Shown: positions 16,704 to 24,380 of the stretch, one piece after another
Layout: each line of letters opens with the position of its first letter
Position numbering within the stretch: position 1 is the first letter of the stretch
Assembly: GCA_050181295.1 (NCBI GenBank)
Contig: JBFXDI010000016.1
Coordinates: forward strand, 1-47,693
Length of the DNA stretch: 47,693 nucleotides
Source: JBFXDI01 sp050181295
Lineage (GTDB): Bacteria; Pseudomonadota; Alphaproteobacteria; Rhizobiales; Aestuariivirgaceae
Direction: 5' to 3'
Position numbers and translations under genes: made by a program
The notes under the pieces: model-generated
Database searches by the model: none
Seen by the model: the letters and a program-made list of their open reading frames with translations, nothing else
What the model was told of the DNA's origin: nothing

Positions 16704-17702
16704 ATGGCGCGGGTTCTGATCACCCACAACAACGATTTGCTCGTGAACTTCTACAGCCTCGAGGCGGTGGAGCAGTTGCGCGAGTTTTGCGAGGTGCGGC
16801 TCAACGGTACCGACAGGCCGCTCGCCGGCGCCGATCTCGTGAAGGCGGCGGAGGACTGCGACATCGTCATTTCCGACAGGCTCGCGGCGGGCACGCCCGA
16901 GGTTTTCGACGGGCTGCCGGACCTCGTGGCCTTCCTGCGCTGCGCGGTCGATATCCGCAACGTCGACATCGAGGCCGCCTCGCGCAACGGCACGCTGGTC
17001 GCCCGCAACAGCGCCGGCTACACAGAAGCCGTCGCCGAAGTCGCCATGGGGCTGGCAATCACGCTCGCTCGCCGCATGCATATTGGCGACCGCCTCTACA
17101 AGGAAGGCCAGGCCCACCAGCCCATGATCATCGGGCGCCAGTTGGCCGGCGCGACGATCGGCATCATCGGCTACGGCGCCATCGGACGCCGCATCGCGGA
17201 CCTCGCCATTGCCTTCGGCATGCGTGTGCTCGCCTATGACCCCTATGTCCGCATCGTCAACGGCTGCGTGCATCAGGTCGATCTCGACACGGTGCTGGGC
17301 GAGCCACACTTCGTGGTCTGCGCCGCCTACGCGACGCCCGAGACCGAGCGCATGATGAACGCCTCCGCCTTCGCGAAGATGCGGAAAGACGCCTATTTCA
17401 TCAACATCTCCCGCGGCATCCTCGTGGACGAGGACGCGCTCGAGGAAGCGCTGCTGACGGGCAGCATCGCCGGCGCCGGGCTCGACGTGGGCCTCGGGCC
17501 CGACCAGCAGCCGAGCCTGAAGCTCGCGAGCCTTCCGAACGTTGTGGCGGTGCCGCACGTCGCCGGGCTCACGCGGGAGGCGACCGACCACCAGGCCTTC
17601 GAGACGGTGCGCCAGGTGCGCGACATCATCGGCGGCAAGGTTCCGATCCACGCCGTCAACGCGCATCGCGCCACGCGGCTGAAGCGGCTCGTCGGCGCAT
17701 GA
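16704..17702 (+). CDS. D-2-hydroxyacid dehydrogenase-like protein
   Basis: A 332-residue member of the D-isomer-specific 2-hydroxyacid dehydrogenase family (SerA-like fold). The NAD-binding Rossmann motif is GYGAIG at 156-161. The catalytic Arg237 lies in NISRGILVDEDAL and His285 in VPHVAGLT. The usual catalytic glutamate of the DVFxxEP segment is not at its place: here the segment is DVGLGPDQQP (261-270), with Asp267 close by. It therefore may use an unusual substrate or a modified proton relay. The last 4 bp overlap the amidohydrolase start (ATGA), so the two act in one pathway. Substrate unknown. Confidence 0.88.
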   Translation: MARVLITHNNDLLVNFYSLEAVEQLREFCEVRLNGTDRPLAGADLVKAAEDCDIVISDRLAAGTPEVFDGLPDLVAFLRCAVDIRNVDIEAASRNGTLVARNSAGYTEAVAEVAMGLAITLARRMHIGDRLYKEGQAHQPMIIGRQLAGATIGIIGYGAIGRRIADLAIAFGMRVLAYDPYVRIVNGCVHQVDLDTVLGEPHFVVCAAYATPETERMMNASAFAKMRKDAYFINISRGILVDEDALEEALLTGSIAGAGLDVGLGPDQQPSLKLASLPNVVAVPHVAGLTREATDHQAFETVRQVRDIIGGKVPIHAVNAHRATRLKRLVGA

Positions 17703-18556
17703 CCCCCCCGCTCCTGCCCGCGCATCCGCCCAGGGCAATGTTGCCTTCGGGTGCCTGCGACTGCCACATGCACATCTACGGCGACCCGGCGCTCTATCCA
17801 CCGGCGCCCGGCAACCCCTTTCAGCCCGTCGCCGGAGGCACGACGGAGAATTATCTCAAGCTCCGCGCGCTGCTCGGGCTTGAGCGCGCGGTCGTCGTGC
17901 AGCCCTCGGTCTATGGGACCGACAACCGCTGCACGCTCGAGGCCATGGCCAGGCTGGGTCGGAGCGCGCGTGGCGTCGCGGTCGTGGACGAAACCGTGAG
18001 CGATGCCGAGATCGAAAGGCTGAACGGCCTGGGCGTGCGTGGCCTGCGCTACTTCATGCTGGCAGACGGGCCGCTCAACTGGAAAAACCTGCCGCGCATG
18101 GCGGCGCGCGTGCACGCGGTGGCGGGATGGCACATCCAGCTCCAGATGGACGGCCGCTTCTTCCACGAGCGGGAGGCGGAGCTCTCACGCCTGCCGGGCA
18201 CGCTCGTCATCGATCACAACGGCAAATTCCTCGAGCCCGTTGGCCGCGACCACCCGGGCTACGCGGCGCTCCGGCGGCTCCTGGACAGGGGCGATGCCTG
18301 GGTGAAGACGTCAGGCGTCTACGAAACGTCGCGCGAGGGGCCGCCCCGCTACGCCGACGTCGCCTGGATCGCACGCGAGCTTATCGCGGACTATCCGGAG
18401 CGCTGCGTTTGGGCGACCAACTGGCCGCATCCCTCAAAGCCCGGCGCGCCGCCGGACGATGCGTTGCTCGTGGACCTGATGACGGAGTGGTGCGGCGGCG
18501 AGACGGCCTTGCGCCGCCTGCTGGTCGAGAATCCGGGCAGGCTCTATGGGTTCTGA
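17699..18556 (+). CDS. Amidohydrolase family protein, 2-pyrone-4,6-dicarboxylate hydrolase-like
   Basis: A 285-residue TIM-barrel hydrolase of the COG3618 group, which includes LigI (pyrone dicarboxylate lactonase). The first strand carries the HxH motif (DCHMHIYGD, His23 and His25). Later strands have VVQPSVYGTDN, VIDHNGK (His173) and WVKTSGVYE (Lys203). The last strand reads VWATNWPHPSKPG with Asn241, where many members have Asp in a TDWPHP motif. It is co-translated with the 2-hydroxyacid dehydrogenase. Together they could hydrolyse a lactone or cyclic intermediate and oxidise or reduce the product, which is inference. The 3' end overlaps the convergent membrane-protein gene by 13 bp. Confidence 0.85.
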   Translation: MTPPLLPAHPPRAMLPSGACDCHMHIYGDPALYPPAPGNPFQPVAGGTTENYLKLRALLGLERAVVVQPSVYGTDNRCTLEAMARLGRSARGVAVVDETVSDAEIERLNGLGVRGLRYFMLADGPLNWKNLPRMAARVHAVAGWHIQLQMDGRFFHEREAELSRLPGTLVIDHNGKFLEPVGRDHPGYAALRRLLDRGDAWVKTSGVYETSREGPPRYADVAWIARELIADYPERCVWATNWPHPSKPGAPPDDALLVDLMTEWCGGETALRRLLVENPGRLYGF

Positions 18557-19398
18557 GGTCGAGACGAGAGCGCCGGCGTCTCCGTCGTTTGCGCCTTGAA
18601 CAGCGTGGCCGCGGCAACAGCCGGAATCGAAAGCCAGATCAAGTTCAGCGGAAGCCATAGCATGCTCTCATAGAGCGTTTGGGCAGCAGCCCGTTCCGGA
18701 TCTCCAAACAGCCAGTCGGGCGCCGTGTCCGCCAGAAATGGGCTCATCAGCCAATTGAAGATACGCTCGAGCACACTGAGCACAGCGCCGAGCAGAAGCG
18801 CGACTACGCATAGTGGCAGCACCTGCTTGCGCACTGCATTCCATGTTTCGCGCGGCGCCATGGTTTTCCGCATCACGACCGACAGAACCATCGCGGCGGC
18901 TCCGGCGACGAGCAAGGCAGTCACGGATGATCCGATCAGGCCGGCCACATATGAAATGATCTGCATCGTCTGCTCGGAGTCCAACTTCCTGTCGACGACC
19001 AGCCAGGCTGCAATCCTGCCCGCCAGGGAAGAGACGCCATGCGAGAAGACGGTACAGCCTATCGTTATAAGTGTTGCCCATGCCGTATCCCGCGTCAGGT
19101 CGAGGTTGATCCCTCGATAGGGTCGCTCCTGCAGCAGGTGTTTGAGAACGAGCACGGCGCACATGGCCGAGAATGGCGCCGCTGCTATATGCCATAGAAG
19201 CAACGGTGTCGCGCCGCGTCGCAGAACTGCTCCCCAGAGCCAGTCTGCAAGGACGCCTGCGACGGCGCTCAGCAACAGTGGAAGCCACAGGAGGGCTACC
19301 AGTCTTGGCAGCAGCCTTGCTTCCTCGGTGACAATTCTCGCCGCAGCATTGAACGGCTTCAGGCGCAAACTGCGATGCGGGTTTGGCGCCTGCTCCAC
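18544..19398 (-). CDS. Polytopic membrane protein of unknown function
   Basis: I do not recognise a family. From the GTG at 19398, 10 bases after the pccB stop, it has 284 residues. The frame stays open further upstream, but that part is antisense-like low-information sequence inside pccB. About six membrane segments are visible: LLPRLVALLWLPLLLSAVAG, LLLWHIAAAPFSAMCAVLVL, WATLITIGCTVFSHGVSSL, YVAGLIGSSVTALLVAG, LCVVALLLGAVLSVL, and MLWLPLNLIWLSIPAVAAAT. There are charged loops, but no catalytic motif or transporter signature stands out. GC content is visibly lower than in the genes beside it, and the start has no clear ribosome binding site, so the gene may be a later insertion. Confidence is good for a coding membrane protein, low for the exact start. 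Confidence 0.7.
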   Translation of the reverse strand: MEQAPNPHRSLRLKPFNAAARIVTEEARLLPRLVALLWLPLLLSAVAGVLADWLWGAVLRRGATPLLLWHIAAAPFSAMCAVLVLKHLLQERPYRGINLDLTRDTAWATLITIGCTVFSHGVSSLAGRIAAWLVVDRKLDSEQTMQIISYVAGLIGSSVTALLVAGAAAMVLSVVMRKTMAPRETWNAVRKQVLPLCVVALLLGAVLSVLERIFNWLMSPFLADTAPDWLFGDPERAAAQTLYESMLWLPLNLIWLSIPAVAAATLFKAQTTETPALSSRPQNP

Positions 19399-19408
19399 TT
19401 GTCGTTGC

Positions 19409-20941
19409 CTACAGCGGGATGTTGTCGTGCTTCTTCCAGGGGTTTTCGAGCGCCTTGTTCCTGAGCATCTGGAGCGCCCGCGAGATGCGCTTGCGGGTGG
19501 TGCGCGGCATGATGACCTCGTCCAGATAGCCGCGCTCGGCCGCGACGAACGGATTGGCGAAGCGCTGCTGGTATTCGGCGATGCGGGCGGCGATCTTCTC
19601 CGGGTCCTTGAGGTCGGCGCGGTAGAGGATTTCCGCCGCGCCCTTCGGCCCCATGACGGCGATCTCGGCCGAGGGCCAGGCATAGTTCACATCGCCGCGG
19701 ATGTGCTTGGACGACATGACGTCGTAGGCGCCGCCGTAAGCCTTGCGCGTGATGAGGGTAACCTTGGGCACCGTCGCCTCGGCATAGGCGAAGAGCAGCT
19801 TCGCACCGTGCTTGATGAGACCGCCATATTCCTGGGCCGTGCCCGGCAGAAAGCCCGGCACGTCCACGAAGGTCACGATCGGGATCGAGAAGCAGTCGCA
19901 GAAGCGCACGAAGCGCGCCGCCTTGCGCGAGGCGTCGGAATCGAGCACGCCCGCGAGCACCATGGGCTGGTTCGCCACGAAGCCCACGGTCGAGCCCTCG
20001 ATGCGGCCGAAGCCGGTCACGATGTTTTTCGCGAACGCCTCCTGGATCTCGAAGAAGTCGCCCGCGTCCGCGACCTTCAGGATCAGCTCCTTCATATCGT
20101 ATGGCTGGTTCGGGTTCGCCGGGATGAGGGTGTCGAGGGAGTCCTCCATCCGCTCGCCGCCGTCGGAGGCAGGTATCTTCGGCACGCCCGTTGTGTTGGA
20201 GGACGGCAGGAAGTCCACGAGCCGCCGCATCTGCAGCAGCGCCTCGACGTCGTTGGCATAGGCCTTGTCGGCGATCGAGGAGCGCGTGGTGTGGACGGAT
20301 GCGCCGCCGAGCTCCTCCGCCGTCACCGTCTCGTTGGTGACCGTCTTCACGACGTCCGGTCCGGTCACGAACATGTAGCTCGTGTCCTTCACCATGAAGA
20401 TGAAGTCCGTCATGGCGGGCGAATAGACGTCGCCGCCGGCGCAGGGGCCCATGATGAGCGAGATCTGTGGGATCACGCCCGAGGCGAGCACGTTGCGCAG
20501 GAACACCTCGCCATAGCCGCCGAGCGCCGCCACACCCTCCTGGATGCGGGCGCCGCCGGCGTCGAAAAGTCCGATGATCGGCGCCCGGTTCTGGAGCGCC
20601 ATGTCCTGGATCTTGGTGATCTTGCGCGCATGCGCCTCCGACAACGAGCCGCCGAAGACCGTGAAATCCTTGGCGAAGACGTAGATCACGCGCCCGTTGA
20701 CGGTGCCCCAGCCCGTCACCACCCCGTCGCCCGGGATCTTCTGCTTCTCCATGCCGAAGTCGGTGCAGCGGTGTTCGACGAACATGTCGAACTCCTCGAA
20801 CGAGCCCGGATCGAGCAGGAGCTCGATGCGCTCGCGCGCCGTCAGCTTGCCGCGCTTGTGCTGTGCCTCGATGCGCGCAAGTCCCCCGCCCAGCCGCGCC
20901 TCCGCCCGCCGCTCGTCAAGCTCCTGGAGAATGTCCTGCAT
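19409..20941 (-). CDS. pccB: Propionyl-CoA carboxylase beta subunit
   Basis: The carboxyltransferase subunit of biotin-dependent propionyl-CoA carboxylase, which converts propionyl-CoA to (S)-methylmalonyl-CoA for entry into the TCA cycle. It has 510 residues, the family length. N- and C-terminal crotonase-like domains show GLFDAGGARIQEGVAALGG and FVDVPGFLPGTAQEYGGLIK, both acyl-CoA/biotin carboxylate oxyanion regions, and ITRKAYGGAYDVM. The start Met (MQDILQELDERRAEA) lies inside the 3' end of the cyclase gene, overlapping it by 26 bp. The alpha subunit gene is not in the window. It links with mmsB (valine catabolism) by metabolism only. Confidence 0.95.
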   Translation of the reverse strand: MQDILQELDERRAEARLGGGLARIEAQHKRGKLTARERIELLLDPGSFEEFDMFVEHRCTDFGMEKQKIPGDGVVTGWGTVNGRVIYVFAKDFTVFGGSLSEAHARKITKIQDMALQNRAPIIGLFDAGGARIQEGVAALGGYGEVFLRNVLASGVIPQISLIMGPCAGGDVYSPAMTDFIFMVKDTSYMFVTGPDVVKTVTNETVTAEELGGASVHTTRSSIADKAYANDVEALLQMRRLVDFLPSSNTTGVPKIPASDGGERMEDSLDTLIPANPNQPYDMKELILKVADAGDFFEIQEAFAKNIVTGFGRIEGSTVGFVANQPMVLAGVLDSDASRKAARFVRFCDCFSIPIVTFVDVPGFLPGTAQEYGGLIKHGAKLLFAYAEATVPKVTLITRKAYGGAYDVMSSKHIRGDVNYAWPSAEIAVMGPKGAAEILYRADLKDPEKIAARIAEYQQRFANPFVAAERGYLDEVIMPRTTRKRISRALQMLRNKALENPWKKHDNIPL

Positions 20942-22034
20942 ATCTCAAAGCCCCTGCCCTGCCCGCCTCCGGATAACCGTCCTTCCGGTCGCGCTCGCGC
21001 GCGAGCCTGAATACCTGTATCGGCTTGGAAAGTCCCTTCAGATCGTGCCAGCCCCCGCCGTCGACCGCGAGGCCACGGGGGAGCCGCAGCCGCGACAGGA
21101 GGTCGGCCGACATCAGCACCCCTGCGCCGAGCTCCTTTGCCAGCCCCTCGATCCGCGCCGTGACATTGAGCGCATCGCCCAGATAGGTGATCTGGCGCTT
21201 GCTGTCCCCGCATTCGCCCACCACAACCGGTCCGCCGTGCATCGCCGCGCGCAGCACCGGGCGCACGCCGAACTTCCGCTCGAATTCCGGCGTGCGCGCC
21301 GCGAGCGCGTCCCGCACCGCGAACACCGCTTCCGCCGAGCTGCCGTTCGAGGCTTCATCGTCGAGCGGCCAGGTGGCTATCAGGGCGTCGCCCACATAGG
21401 CGTGCACCTCGCCGCCATGGTCCTCGACGGTGCGATCCGCCACCGCGAAGACCGAGGAGAGCAGCGCGTGGAACTGCTCGTCGCCCAGCCGTTGCGCGAT
21501 GCTGGTGGAATCCGCCAGATCGAAGAGCACGAAGATCCGCTCCTCCTTGACCGGCCGGATATAGCGTCCGAGGAGCAGGTTGAAGAACGTTCGCCGGCCG
21601 ATGAGCTGGCGCATCTGGAGCACGAACAGAACTAGGCCGGTCACGATGAACGAGAAGGCTGTGTCCATGACGAGCTGGCCGGGCGGGTAGTAGAAGACCG
21701 GGTCCACCCCGTCGAGCCATCGGGAGTAGGACATATTCACGAACAGTCCCAGCATGAGGAGCGCCGTGAGCACGAGCTCACGGATGATGAGGCTCGAGGC
21801 GACCCGGAGCCTGGCAAGCTTCCGGCCCACGGCGCCGCGCATCACGAACATCTCGAAGCCGAGCGTGAGCGTGGAAATGGTGAGGCCGGCCCGGAAGCCG
21901 CGCCACAGCATGAAGGCCTCGATGCCATGCTCGCTGTAGGCCACGGCCACATAGGCCATTCCGATGAAGCCGCCGGCCAGTGTCGCCACGAAATAGGTGG
22001 CAAGCCGGCGCCGCGTGCCCAGGCTCATCTGCAT
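20916..22034 (-). CDS. Membrane-bound class III adenylate/guanylate cyclase
   Basis: A 372-residue protein. Residues 1-150 hold about four membrane helices (TYFVATLAGGFIGMAYVAVA, RAGLTISTLTLGF, LVLTALLMLGLFV, FSFIVTGLVLFVLQM). Residues about 165-345 are the cyclase catalytic domain with metal-binding Asp172 (FDLADSTS) and Asp216 (YVGDALIATW), and the base/transition-state residues Lys279, Asp287, Asn290 and Arg294 in YLGDALNVTARIEG. Asp287 points to ATP rather than GTP. The product is probably cAMP. The C-terminus is basic and disordered and overlaps the pccB start by 26 bp. Two nearby in-frame ATGs (22034, 22028) are equally possible starts. The signal sensed by the membrane part is unknown. 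Confidence 0.9.
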   Translation of the reverse strand: MQMSLGTRRRLATYFVATLAGGFIGMAYVAVAYSEHGIEAFMLWRGFRAGLTISTLTLGFEMFVMRGAVGRKLARLRVASSLIIRELVLTALLMLGLFVNMSYSRWLDGVDPVFYYPPGQLVMDTAFSFIVTGLVLFVLQMRQLIGRRTFFNLLLGRYIRPVKEERIFVLFDLADSTSIAQRLGDEQFHALLSSVFAVADRTVEDHGGEVHAYVGDALIATWPLDDEASNGSSAEAVFAVRDALAARTPEFERKFGVRPVLRAAMHGGPVVVGECGDSKRQITYLGDALNVTARIEGLAKELGAGVLMSADLLSRLRLPRGLAVDGGGWHDLKGLSKPIQVFRLARERDRKDGYPEAGRAGALRYAGHSPGA

Positions 22035-22138
22035 GCTGGTCTTTTAGCCCACCATCGCCTCCCTGTCCTGCCATCTTGCATCGCCGCGGAAGCGCTCCTA
22101 GCCTTCCTGTGGGCACGTTGGTAAAGCGAGGAAAAGGC

Positions 22139-22699
22139 ATGAAAAATCGCCTGGCATGGTTGCTTGCCTGCATTGCAGCGGCCGTTTCGCCGACTGCGGC
22201 GCCGGCGGACGAGGTGCCGACCGGCTTCGGCAACGTTCCCTATTCCGCCGAGCAGGTGATCCGGCGCGGCGGCGCGGAAATGGTCCAGAAGCTCTTCTAC
22301 ATGCCCGGCCACCTCAGGATCGAGAGCGACACGGGCACGAGCTTCCTCGATGTCGCCAACAAGCGCATGTGGGTGAAGGCGCCGGGCGCCAACAGCTACA
22401 TGGCCATTCCCTACGATGCCGCCTCCGTCGCCGGCACGACGCCGGGCGGCACCTTCAAGAGCACGCCCGTGGGCGAGGAGACGGTCGAGGGTCTGAAGAC
22501 CACCAAATACAGCTTCGAGATGACGAGCGGCGAGATCACCGGCAAGGGCTTCTACTGGCTGACGCCCGAAGGCATCCGCGTGAAGCAGGAGGGCGAGACC
22601 ACGTTCTCGCCCTCGCAGCCGGCGGTGCCTTTCACGATCTTCCTGCGCAACATCCACTTCGGCGAGCAGGATCCCTCGCTCTTCAAGCTGCCGAATTGA
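22139..22699 (+). CDS. Exported protein of unknown function
   Basis: A 186-residue periplasmic or outer-membrane-associated protein with a strong start: the ATG at 22139 follows GAGGAAAAGG. The signal peptide MKNRLAWLLACIAAAVS ends near APADE. The mature part is predicted beta-rich (MVQKLFYMPGHLRIESD, FLDVANKRMWVKAPGANSYM, TTKYSFEMTSGEITGKGFYW, EGIRVKQEGE). It recalls the LolA/DUF4412-like half-barrel that binds lipid or polymer, but I cannot confirm that family. It is divergent from the cyclase gene with 104 bp between starts. Confidence 0.78.
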   Translation: MKNRLAWLLACIAAAVSPTAAPADEVPTGFGNVPYSAEQVIRRGGAEMVQKLFYMPGHLRIESDTGTSFLDVANKRMWVKAPGANSYMAIPYDAASVAGTTPGGTFKSTPVGEETVEGLKTTKYSFEMTSGEITGKGFYWLTPEGIRVKQEGETTFSPSQPAVPFTIFLRNIHFGEQDPSLFKLPN

Positions 22700-22710
22700 A
22701 AATCGCATAT

Positions 22711-22755
22711 CGTCATTGCCGCCCCGGACTTGATCCGGGGTTGACCCGGCAATCC
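22711..22755. repeat. Intergenic palindromic repeat (CGTCATTGCC type)
   Basis: Nested inverted repeat: outer ATTGCC (22715-22720) with GGCAAT (22748-22753), inner CCCCGGA (22722-22728) with TCCGGGG (22734-22740). The start CGTCATTGCC and the phrase GACCCGGCAAT resemble the element at 33887-33963. It lies just downstream of the exported-protein gene and may also act as a terminator. Confidence 0.6.
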
Positions 22756-22782
22756 ATCACCAGCGCTCGATCTCCGCTCACC

Positions 22783-22896
22783 TCCCCCTTGGGGGGAGGT
22801 CGGGCCGCGCGGCAGCGCGGACCGGGTGGGGCTTTGCGGAACACATCCTCACACTCCTGTCACCCCACCCCTGCCCCTCCCCCTCAAGGGGAGGGG
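22783..22896. repeat. CCCCTCCCC-type intergenic hairpins
   Basis: Two GC-rich palindromes close together: CCTCCCCC-TT-GGGGGGAGG near 22783-22801 and CCCCTCCCC (22874-22882) with GGGGAGGGG (22888-22896). Between them is CCGCGCGGCAGCGCGG. The same arms recur at 29224-29252. They lie between convergent transcription units. Confidence 0.55.
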
Positions 22897-22936
22897 TGCG
22901 AGGGACTGGGCATGACGGACGACAAGGACGGTCACT

Positions 22937-23692
22937 CTATTCCAACCTGCTCATCGCCAAAAAATCCACCGCGGCATCGAAGTCGGCCTTGCGGGCAGCG
23001 CGGCGGGCCTGGGCTTCCGTATCCGGCCCCCATTGGGCGATCTGCCAGTCCTCGTCCAGATGCGCCGCCGCCCAGGCTTCGTCCGCCCCGAGCCGCCCCA
23101 CGGCCACCGCGAGCGCAAGGAGCGCCGAGCCTGTGAGGCTCGCCATCTCGTGCAGCGCCGTCAGCTCGAAGGCGTTGAAGGCGTGCAGCCGCGCGCGGAA
23201 AGCCTCGAGGACGGCATCGGACTGCGGCCTGTGGACGACGCCAGCTACCAGGATGAAGCGCCCGCCGAGAACATCCTCCGCCCAGGCAACGATGGGGTCC
23301 CAGACCTCGGCCTGCCGTTCCACAAGCCCTTCCGGCTCCTCCGCGCGGTAGCAGAGGAGGTCGCTTCCGGTATAGGCGGCGATCTCGCCCACGATCCGCT
23401 CGCGGTCGCCCGCCACCCGGTCGATGGCAGTGTTGGAGAGCCTTGTCATCGGCATGGCGCGGGGATCGATGCTCTTGCCCTGCGCCCGCCACTCCCGCGC
23501 GACGGCTTCCGCCAGCGCGCGCGTCGGAAGGGCCAACGCTGCCTTCATGGGCGTGCGGACCGGGCGCCCGTCGAGCGCGATGGCGAGCGGCGGCGCATCG
23601 CCCGTGACCGCGACCTCCTTGTAGAACCGCTTCGGCAACGGCCGCGAGACATGCGCCTTGAGGCGCTTTGCGAGATCGTCGCCGCCGGTCAC
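22937..23692 (-). CDS. ATP12 family F1-ATPase assembly chaperone
   Basis: A 251-residue protein of the ATP12 family, which in mitochondria binds the F1 alpha subunit during ATP synthase assembly and is widespread in alphaproteobacteria. Motifs include PLPKRFYKEV near the start, DGRPVRTPMKAAL, PMTRLSNTAID, the segment SDLLCYRAEEPEGLVERQ, and VHRPQSDAV. The C-terminal region ends in WGPDTEAQARRA. I chose the GTG at 23692, which overlaps the HAD gene stop by 4 bp (GTGA); longer in-frame starts lie inside the HAD gene. This HAD-ATP12 pairing is typical of rhizobia. Confidence 0.9.
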   Translation of the reverse strand: MTGGDDLAKRLKAHVSRPLPKRFYKEVAVTGDAPPLAIALDGRPVRTPMKAALALPTRALAEAVAREWRAQGKSIDPRAMPMTRLSNTAIDRVAGDRERIVGEIAAYTGSDLLCYRAEEPEGLVERQAEVWDPIVAWAEDVLGGRFILVAGVVHRPQSDAVLEAFRARLHAFNAFELTALHEMASLTGSALLALAVAVGRLGADEAWAAAHLDEDWQIAQWGPDTEAQARRAARKADFDAAVDFLAMSRLE

Positions 23693-24378
23693 GGGTCGCT
23701 CTCCCAGAGAGCATCCAGATGCCCGGCAAGGTCGCGGAAATGGAAAGCGATCCGGTCGGCGCCCGCCGCCGTCAGGGCTTCCGGACGATGATATCCCCAT
23801 GACACGCCGATAGCCCTCGCCCGCGCAGCCCGCGCCATCTCGACGTCGAACACCGTGTCGCCCACGACAATGGTTCTTTCCGGCTCGGCGCCGGCCTCGG
23901 CCATCGCCTGCAGCACCATGCCCGGATGCGGCTTGGAGGGAGCGTCGTCCGCCGTCTGGATGGTTGAGAAACGGCCGTTGAGTCCGAAGCGCTCAAGCAC
24001 CGCATCGACGCCGCGCCGGGACTTGCCGGTCGCGATGCCGAGCACGAGGTCCTCGCGACGTCCAAGCGCCGCGATGGCTTCGAGCGCGCCGTCGAAGGCG
24101 GGCTCGTGATGGACCGGATCCTGCCTCAGGCGGAAGAACGCCTCGCGGTACCGGTCCGCGAGCGCGCCTCGGGCTTCCGGAGAGAGATGCGGCACGAGCC
24201 GCGCGAAGGCTTCGGCAAGCGACAGCCCGACGATCGAGAGCGTGGCCTCGCGGCCCGGCCAGGCGAGCCCTTCCGCGGCGAAGGCGGCGCTCATGGACTC
24301 CGCGATGATGTTCTGGCTGTCGACCAGGGTCCCGTCGCAGTCGAAGATCACGAGCTTCAATAGCCTGCCGCCGGACAT
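23689..24378 (-). CDS. HAD-superfamily phosphatase (phosphoglycolate phosphatase-like)
   Basis: A 229-residue haloacid-dehalogenase hydrolase. Motif I is FDCDGTLVDS, with nucleophile Asp13 and acid/base Asp15. The helical cap runs about 22-95. Motif II is in GIATGKSRRG, motif III at Lys148 (APSKPHPGM), and motif IV in VVGDTVFDVEMA. It resembles Gph and PpaX, but the physiological substrate is uncertain. It sits between the four-cysteine exported protein (2 bp upstream) and ATP12 (4-bp overlap) in one minus-strand operon. Confidence 0.9.
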   Translation of the reverse strand: MSGGRLLKLVIFDCDGTLVDSQNIIAESMSAAFAAEGLAWPGREATLSIVGLSLAEAFARLVPHLSPEARGALADRYREAFFRLRQDPVHHEPAFDGALEAIAALGRREDLVLGIATGKSRRGVDAVLERFGLNGRFSTIQTADDAPSKPHPGMVLQAMAEAGAEPERTIVVGDTVFDVEMARAARARAIGVSWGYHRPEALTAAGADRIAFHFRDLAGHLDALWESDP

Positions 24379-24380
24379 CG

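Noticed and set aside
19142..21010. Plus-strand open frame of 622 codons opposite pccB
   Set aside because: Low-complexity Arg/His/Glu translation with no fold or ribosome binding site; pccB on the other strand is certain.
22700..22936. CRISPR-like array in the repeat-rich spacer
   Set aside because: The elements are self-complementary hairpins of different length, without regular direct repeats and spacers; no cas gene nearby.
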